Assembly (NCBI GenBank): GCA_023384415.1
Contig: JAHDWJ010000007.1
Coordinates: 113,286-177,285, forward strand
DNA length: 64,000 nt
Source of the DNA: Anaerolineae bacterium
GTDB lineage: Bacteria; Chloroflexota; Anaerolineae; Promineifilales; Promineifilaceae
Direction: 5' to 3'
A model generated the notes under the pieces. It saw only the letters and a program-made list of their open reading frames with translations, was not told the DNA's origin and did no database searches. A program made the position numbers and the translations under genes. The stretch's first letter is position 1. Each line of letters opens with the position of its first letter. Below, in pieces: positions 59,587 to 64,000 of this stretch.

Positions 59587-61008
59587 ATGTTTAAGGGGAA
59601 GAAACGAATCGTACAGTTAGCCATTGTAGGGTTGGTTTTGTGGGCGATGCTGGCTTTCCGCGGCCGCGTTCTGGCCCAGGGTGATCCCGTTACTACCGAA
59701 CTCACCGACGGCATCATCACCCAAATTGATACCATCTGGCTGTTCATCGGCGCGGCCCTGGTCTTTTTCATGCAAGCCGGCTTTGCCATGGTAGAGAGCG
59801 GCTTCTCCCGGGCCAAAAATGCCGCCAACCTGATGCTGAAAAATGTGATTGACTTTTCCGCCGGGTCGCTGCTCTACTTTGCCATCGGTTTTGGCCTGAT
59901 GTATGGAGAATCGGCCGGGGGAATTTTGGGCACGAGCAACTTTTTCCTGCGTGACCTGGCTATCAGCCCGGACAATGGGTATGGCTGGGTGGATTTTCTC
60001 TACCAGGTGATGTTTGCTGGCGCGGCCGCGACCATCGTCTCTGGCGCCGTGGCCGAACGGCTCAAATTTAACGTCTACCTCATCTACACCGTCATCATCA
60101 CCGGGCTGGTCTACCCCATCTCCGGCCATTGGCATTGGGGGGGAGGCTGGATCGCCCAACTGGGGTTTGTGGATTTCGCCGGTTCCACCGTCGTTCATGC
60201 CGTCGGGGGATTTTCCGCCCTGGCGGCCGCCTGGCTCCTCGGCCCCCGCCTAGGCAAATTCAACCAAGATGGCTCCAGCAATGTCATCCCCGGCCACAGC
60301 ATCACCCTGGCCGCTATCGGCGTCTTCATCCTCTGGTTAGGCTGGTACGGCTTTAACTCTGGCAGCACCCTCTCCGGCATGAACCCCGGCATCGCTTACA
60401 TCGCCGTCACCACCACCCTGGCTGCTTCCAGTGGGCTGCTCTCCGCCCTCATCATCCATTGGCTGCGCCGCGGCCGCCCCTCCACCGAGATGGCTCTAAA
60501 TGGCGCCCTGGCTGGGCTGGTAGCTATCACCGCCGGCACCGCCAACGTCGAACCGTTCGCCGCCATCCTTATTGGCCTCATTGCCGGGCCAGTGCTGGTT
60601 TACGGGCTGGAGCTGATTGAGAAAATTTTGCGCGTAGATGACCCCGTCGGGGCCATTGCCGTACATGGGCTAAACGGGCTGTGGGGCACGGTGGCTGTGG
60701 GGCTGTTCGCTTCCCCGACGGTGGGACGGATGACCGATATGGGGCCGGTGGCCGGCCTCTTCTATGGCGGCGGCTTGAGCCAGGTATGGATTCAACTGGT
60801 GGGCACCGTCGTCATCTCCGCCTGGGCCTTTACGACGATGGGCGGCCTGTTTTACCTGATGAAGCGTACCATCGGCATTCGCGTCTCGGTGCGTGAGGAG
60901 TTGGAAGGGTTAGACCTGTCTGAGCATGGCACGGTGAGCTACCCCGAATTTGGCCCCAAAGCGGCCGAGCCAGGGGTGCGGACCTTGATGCCCAGCGCGG
61001 GGGATTAA
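59587..61008 (+). CDS. amt: ammonium transporter, Amt/MEP/Rh family
   Basis: 473 residues from the ATG at 59587, with AGGGGGAAG upstream; the frame is open further back but through the leader hairpin. A signal-like N-terminal helix is followed by eleven membrane helices. FFMQAGFAMVESGFSRAKNA then ANLMLKN, DFAGSTVVHAVGGFSALAAA with the first twin-His, and IAVHGLNGLWGTVAVGLFA with the second are intact. The C-terminal tail (KRTIGIRVSVREELEGLDLS) has the residues that contact GlnK in homologues. It imports ammonium for the downstream glutamine synthetase. No glnK/glnB gene is in the window. Confidence 0.96.
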   Translation: MFKGKKRIVQLAIVGLVLWAMLAFRGRVLAQGDPVTTELTDGIITQIDTIWLFIGAALVFFMQAGFAMVESGFSRAKNAANLMLKNVIDFSAGSLLYFAIGFGLMYGESAGGILGTSNFFLRDLAISPDNGYGWVDFLYQVMFAGAAATIVSGAVAERLKFNVYLIYTVIITGLVYPISGHWHWGGGWIAQLGFVDFAGSTVVHAVGGFSALAAAWLLGPRLGKFNQDGSSNVIPGHSITLAAIGVFILWLGWYGFNSGSTLSGMNPGIAYIAVTTTLAASSGLLSALIIHWLRRGRPSTEMALNGALAGLVAITAGTANVEPFAAILIGLIAGPVLVYGLELIEKILRVDDPVGAIAVHGLNGLWGTVAVGLFASPTVGRMTDMGPVAGLFYGGGLSQVWIQLVGTVVISAWAFTTMGGLFYLMKRTIGIRVSVREELEGLDLSEHGTVSYPEFGPKAAEPGVRTLMPSAGD

Positions 61009-61011
61009 GGG

Positions 61012-61043
61012 TCATCTGCGGCTAAATCTTTTCTGACCAGGGG
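61012..61043. repeat. dispersed repeat family D, remnant
   Basis: GTCATCTGCGGCTAAATCTT then TTCTGACCAGGGG is a short, diverged match to the end of family D, filling the gap after amt. Confidence 0.5.
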
Positions 61044-61050
61044 TATACGG

Positions 61051-62001
61051 ATGAAAATTACGGTACAGCCAACGAATGAGGCAGCGGTGCCTTATCAAGT
61101 AGTGATAGAGATTGAGACGTTGACGGTGGATGCCGGGACGACATTCCGGGTGCCGGTGCATAAAACGCTGATCAATGGGCGGCCGCATTATGATCTGGAA
61201 ATGTGCGGCTTCCGGGCTGAGACCGAAGATGCGGCCCATCTTCCCTGGATCAGCGAGCGTCTGCTGACCGGGCTGGTCAACATGGCCCGCCTGCCCAGCT
61301 ACGTCTTCATCGCCCGGCGGACGGGGGGGCTGTACCCGGTGTACACCGTAGACCATGAACTGTTCGTCACCACCCCCGGCGGCCCCCTCTTCCGCCATGT
61401 TGAACTGGCTAAAGTCCGTGAATACCTCACCGACTACCTCCACCAGGTCGGCATCCTCACCCCACACGCCTCAGCCCTCACTTCTGACAAACTCCACGTG
61501 CGCGGCGTAGACAGTATTACCCTGGCCCTGCGCCGCCCCGCCTTTTACCTCAAGAAGCGGGTGCCGGGTGAGACCGAGTTCTGGGCCCCCGTCTTTCTCA
61601 GCGATGATGGGTTGTCGCTGTACTGTTATGCCGCCACTGCCCGACGCGAGGTAGCCGTCGGCAGCGGTGAGGAGATTTTGCATCTGCGTGAGCTGGTGGC
61701 CCAGGCGTTACAGGCGGATCACCGGCTCCATGATCGGTACGATTTACGCCCCGACCGCCTCTTCCCGGAGCAGTGGCACAGCCTGGAAAAGCATTTGCAC
61801 CCCCACGGCTCCCGGGAAGTGAATGGGGTCACGGTGGCTCTATACCACCACCCGGTGGGGTGGATCGGGCTGGTAGAGCGGCCCGATGAAAAACGGTACA
61901 GCCTTTACCTGGGGGGAAATGGGGAGGATGTGTGCGGCCGCGTCGCCCATGATTTCACCCGCCGGGCTGTCCCCCAACTTATGGAATTGCGTGATACGTG
62001 A
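61051..62001 (+). CDS. conserved hypothetical protein between amt and glnA
   Basis: 316 residues, soluble, no signal peptide or membrane helix. The first 45 residues form a short beta strand region (ITVQPTNEAAVPYQVVIEIE). Later blocks are LPSYVFIARRTGGLYPVYTV, RGVDSITLALRRPAFYLKKR then VPGETEFWAPVF and VTVALYHHPVGWIGLVERPD. No Cys clusters or nucleotide-binding loops. I do not recognise the family. Its position between amt and glnA, all on the same strand with short gaps, suggests a role in nitrogen assimilation or its regulation, which is inference only. Confidence 0.7.
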   Translation: MKITVQPTNEAAVPYQVVIEIETLTVDAGTTFRVPVHKTLINGRPHYDLEMCGFRAETEDAAHLPWISERLLTGLVNMARLPSYVFIARRTGGLYPVYTVDHELFVTTPGGPLFRHVELAKVREYLTDYLHQVGILTPHASALTSDKLHVRGVDSITLALRRPAFYLKKRVPGETEFWAPVFLSDDGLSLYCYAATARREVAVGSGEEILHLRELVAQALQADHRLHDRYDLRPDRLFPEQWHSLEKHLHPHGSREVNGVTVALYHHPVGWIGLVERPDEKRYSLYLGGNGEDVCGRVAHDFTRRAVPQLMELRDT

Positions 62002-62075
62002 TGGACTGGGCCTCACGCATCACGTTTCACTTTCCTATTTCTCATTGTTCACATTTAGAAAGGAGATAGTTCATT

Positions 62076-63476
62076 ATGTCTGCTGAAGCGGTAAAAAAAT
62101 TGATTGACGAAAAAGGGATCAAGTTTGTAGATGTCAAATTCACCGACCTGTTTGGACAGTGGCAGCATTTTTCCCTGCCCATCGAGGCGTTTAATATCGA
62201 AGATGCCCTGAACGAAGGGTTAGGCTTCGATGGCTCCTCCATTCGCGGCTTCCAGAGCATCGAAGCCAGCGACATGGTCCTGGTGCTGGACCCCAGCACC
62301 GCCGTCGTTGACCCGATTTGTGAAGACCCCACCCTCAGCCTGGTGGGAGATGTGTATGATCCTATCACCCGGGAGCCATACAGCCGTGATCCCCGCTATG
62401 TCGCCCGCAAAGCAGTGGAATACCTGCGCGGCACCGGCATCGCTGACACCGCCTACTTCGGGCCAGAAGCGGAATTTTTCATCTTTGACAAGGTAATGTA
62501 TTCCGCCGGAGAATACTCTTCAGCCTACCAGGTAGACAGCATCGAAGGGCCGTGGAACACGGGCATCTTTGGCTTCGGCCATTCGGTGCCCCACAAGCGG
62601 GGGTATTTCCCCGTGGCCCCGGTAGATACCCTGCAAGATTTACGGGCCAAGATGGTCTCAACCTTAATCGCCTCTGGGGTGGATGTGGAGCTGCATCACC
62701 ATGAAGTGGGCACGGCCGGCCAATGTGAAATTGATCTCCGCTTTGACTCCCTGGTCACCATGGCCGACAAAATCCAGATGTACAAATATGTGGTCAAAAA
62801 TGTGGCCAAGGCGGCCGGTAAAACGGTGACCTTTATGCCCAAGCCGATTTATGCCGACAACGGCTCTGGGATGCACACCCACCAGAGCTTGTGGAAAGAT
62901 GGGCAGCCCCTCTTTGCCGGGGATGGGTACGCCGGCCTCAGCCAGATGGCCTTGTGGTATATTGGCGGCATTCTCAAACATATCAACTCCTTGCTGGCCA
63001 TCTGTGCCCCCACCACCAACTCTTACCGCCGCCTGGTGCCCGGGTATGAAGCCCCGGTGGTTATCGCTTACTCCGCCCGCAACCGGTCCGCGGCCGTGCG
63101 TATTCCCATGTACTCCACCTCCCCCAAAGCCAAACGGATTGAGTTCCGCTGCCCCGACCCGGCGGCCAACCCATACCTGGCCTTTGCCGCCTGCCTGATG
63201 GCCGGCCTGGATGGGATCAAGAACCAGATTGACCCCGGCGACCCGGCTGATATGGACCTGTTTGAGGAGCATAATATCTCCAAAGTGAAGATGACCGTCG
63301 GCAAGCTGAATGAATCCCTGGACGCTCTGCAAGCGGATCATGCCTACCTGCTGGAAGGGGGGGTGTTTACCCCGGATGTGTTGGAAGCGTATACCCGGTA
63401 CAAAATAGAGACCGAGGTGGCCCCGGTCAGCTTAAGGCCCCACCCATATGAGTTTTTGCTTTATTATGGGGTGTAG
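62076..63476 (+). CDS. glnA: glutamine synthetase, type I
   Basis: 466 residues that make glutamine from glutamate, ammonia and [21 protein letters not shown], the beta-grasp [18 protein letters not shown] and [17 protein letters not shown] are canonical. [40 protein letters not shown] then [20 protein letters not shown] follow. Where enterobacterial enzymes have the adenylylated Tyr in NLYDLP, this one has MDLFEE, so covalent regulation by GlnE is not expected. A strong AGAAAGGAG site precedes the ATG, and a terminator follows. Confidence 0.97.
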   Translation: MSAEAVKKLIDEKGIKFVDVKFTDLFGQWQHFSLPIEAFNIEDALNEGLGFDGSSIRGFQSIEASDMVLVLDPSTAVVDPICEDPTLSLVGDVYDPITREPYSRDPRYVARKAVEYLRGTGIADTAYFGPEAEFFIFDKVMYSAGEYSSAYQVDSIEGPWNTGIFGFGHSVPHKRGYFPVAPVDTLQDLRAKMVSTLIASGVDVELHHHEVGTAGQCEIDLRFDSLVTMADKIQMYKYVVKNVAKAAGKTVTFMPKPIYADNGSGMHTHQSLWKDGQPLFAGDGYAGLSQMALWYIGGILKHINSLLAICAPTTNSYRRLVPGYEAPVVIAYSARNRSAAVRIPMYSTSPKAKRIEFRCPDPAANPYLAFAACLMAGLDGIKNQIDPGDPADMDLFEEHNISKVKMTVGKLNESLDALQADHAYLLEGGVFTPDVLEAYTRYKIETEVAPVSLRPHPYEFLLYYGV

Positions 63477-63504
63477 AAGCGTGGGTGACAACAACGGATA
63501 GAGA

Positions 63505-63544
63505 AAAAACGGCTAAAACCAACATGTTGGTTTTAGCCGTTTTT
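63505..63544. terminator. Rho-independent terminator after glnA
   Basis: A perfect 40-base palindrome, AAAAACGGCTAAAACCAACA and its complement, with a T-rich 3' end. It may also end the convergent TPR gene's transcript from the minus strand. Confidence 0.9.
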
Positions 63545-63591
63545 AGGCCCCAGGAACGCGGATTAGCGGGATTGACGGATAGCCAAATCCG

Positions 63592-64000
63592 CTAATCCTG
63601 CTCATCCGGGTTCCTGCCCATATTCATCTGCTGCGCCAGCATGGCCCAGCCAGCCAACCCCCCAGGCAGCCCCAACTGATCGGCCAGGCTGGCCAACGCC
63701 TGCAATGCCTGAGCCAGATTAATGCGTATAGCCAGCAGATACACCGTCACCCAGGAAGAGATTGCTTTATTTTGCTCCCCATTTTGCCACTGCATACGCC
63801 CCATGTTGAACAGGGTGGCACATAACCCCGCTTTGTCCCCGATTGCCTGACTGATTTGCAGCGACCGCTCCAGGTACGCCAACGCCGTCTCGTACTCCCC
63901 TCGCCCATCGTATATCTGCGAGATGTTGTTCAGCGTCGTCCCTTCCCCCGCTTTGTCCCCGATTGCCTGACTGATTTGCAGCGACCGCTCCAGGTACGCC
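63592..64000 (-). CDS. TPR-repeat protein, 5' end beyond the window
   Basis: The minus-strand frame is open from base 64000 to the stop at 63592. It encodes 40-residue TPR units of the type AYLERSLQISQAIGDKAG then LNNISQIYDGRGEYETAL. The stretch from CCGCTTTGTCCCCGATTGCC to CCAGGTACGCC at 63828-63880 is identical to 63948-64000, a 120-bp period. The last unit diverges (NMGRMQWQNGEQNKAISSWV) and the protein ends GRNPDEQD. Such arrays usually belong to long scaffold or signalling proteins. The N-terminal domain is not visible. Confidence 0.85.
   Translation of the reverse strand, partial: AYLERSLQISQAIGDKAGEGTTLNNISQIYDGRGEYETALAYLERSLQISQAIGDKAGLCATLFNMGRMQWQNGEQNKAISSWVTVYLLAIRINLAQALQALASLADQLGLPGGLAGWAMLAQQMNMGRNPDEQD

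Overview
The window reads as a chromosomal segment of a Chloroflexota bacterium, probably from the Anaerolineae/Ardenticatenia side. This is an inference from protein style, not from a marker gene. The signs are lipoprotein linkers of the VEVTRLV type, Pro-Thr-rich stalks, abundant multihaem cytochromes, a type 2 IPP isomerase, CHAT and TPR proteins, and several families of short intergenic repeats. The DNA is moderately GC-rich. I saw no tRNA, rRNA, CRISPR array, prophage or intact transposase.

Layout. 1-3.4 kb: the end of a membrane-anchored cytochrome c, a MazF-like remnant, and two isoprenoid genes (polyprenyl diphosphate synthase, fni). 3.5-7.9 kb: a polysaccharide block (UXS-like decarboxylase, O-antigen ligase-like protein, GtrA, GT4 glycosyltransferase). 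8.0-12.8 kb: a BKACE enzyme, a small protein plus HNH pair, an acyl-CoA carboxylase carboxyltransferase and an SDR. 12.8-18.5 kb: a sigma-like protein, a FecR-domain protein with Gly/Asn repeats, and a convergent kinase-CHASE2-cyclase. 18.9-27 kb: malic enzyme, then an operon for three multihaem cytochromes (8, 14 and 10 CxxCH motifs) and a cytochrome b. 27.4-34.2 kb: two giant secreted beta-propeller proteins with the same short C-terminal LPxV ending. 34.6-38.6 kb: a Lon-like protease, a tandem Usp protein and a frameshifted Rpn-family pseudogene. 38.9-46.4 kb: a likely conflict or signalling module (TPR-CHAT protease, small secreted peptide, NTPase with winged helix, APH-like kinase with an effector-associated-like domain). 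46.6-55.6 kb: a complete complex-I-like group 4 [NiFe]-hydrogenase with its own HycI-type endopeptidase. 55.8-58.8 kb: Usp, a ferritin-like protein, YkgJ and EamA. 59.6-63.5 kb: ammonium transport and assimilation (amt, an unknown protein, glnA). The window ends inside a TPR protein with near-identical DNA repeats.

Working together: the hydrogenase would couple ferredoxin oxidation and H2 production to ion pumping. The cytochrome operon looks like a route from the quinone pool to the cell surface. The amt-glnA block handles ammonium.

The most striking non-gene signals are two. First, the palindrome GCGGCCGC occurs about 120 times by hand count, in all three codon phases, which recalls HIP1 of cyanobacteria. 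Second, there are MITE-like elements with terminal inverted repeats and target duplications. One of them replaced the stop codon of the hydrogenase large subunit, and the original site can be reconstructed exactly.
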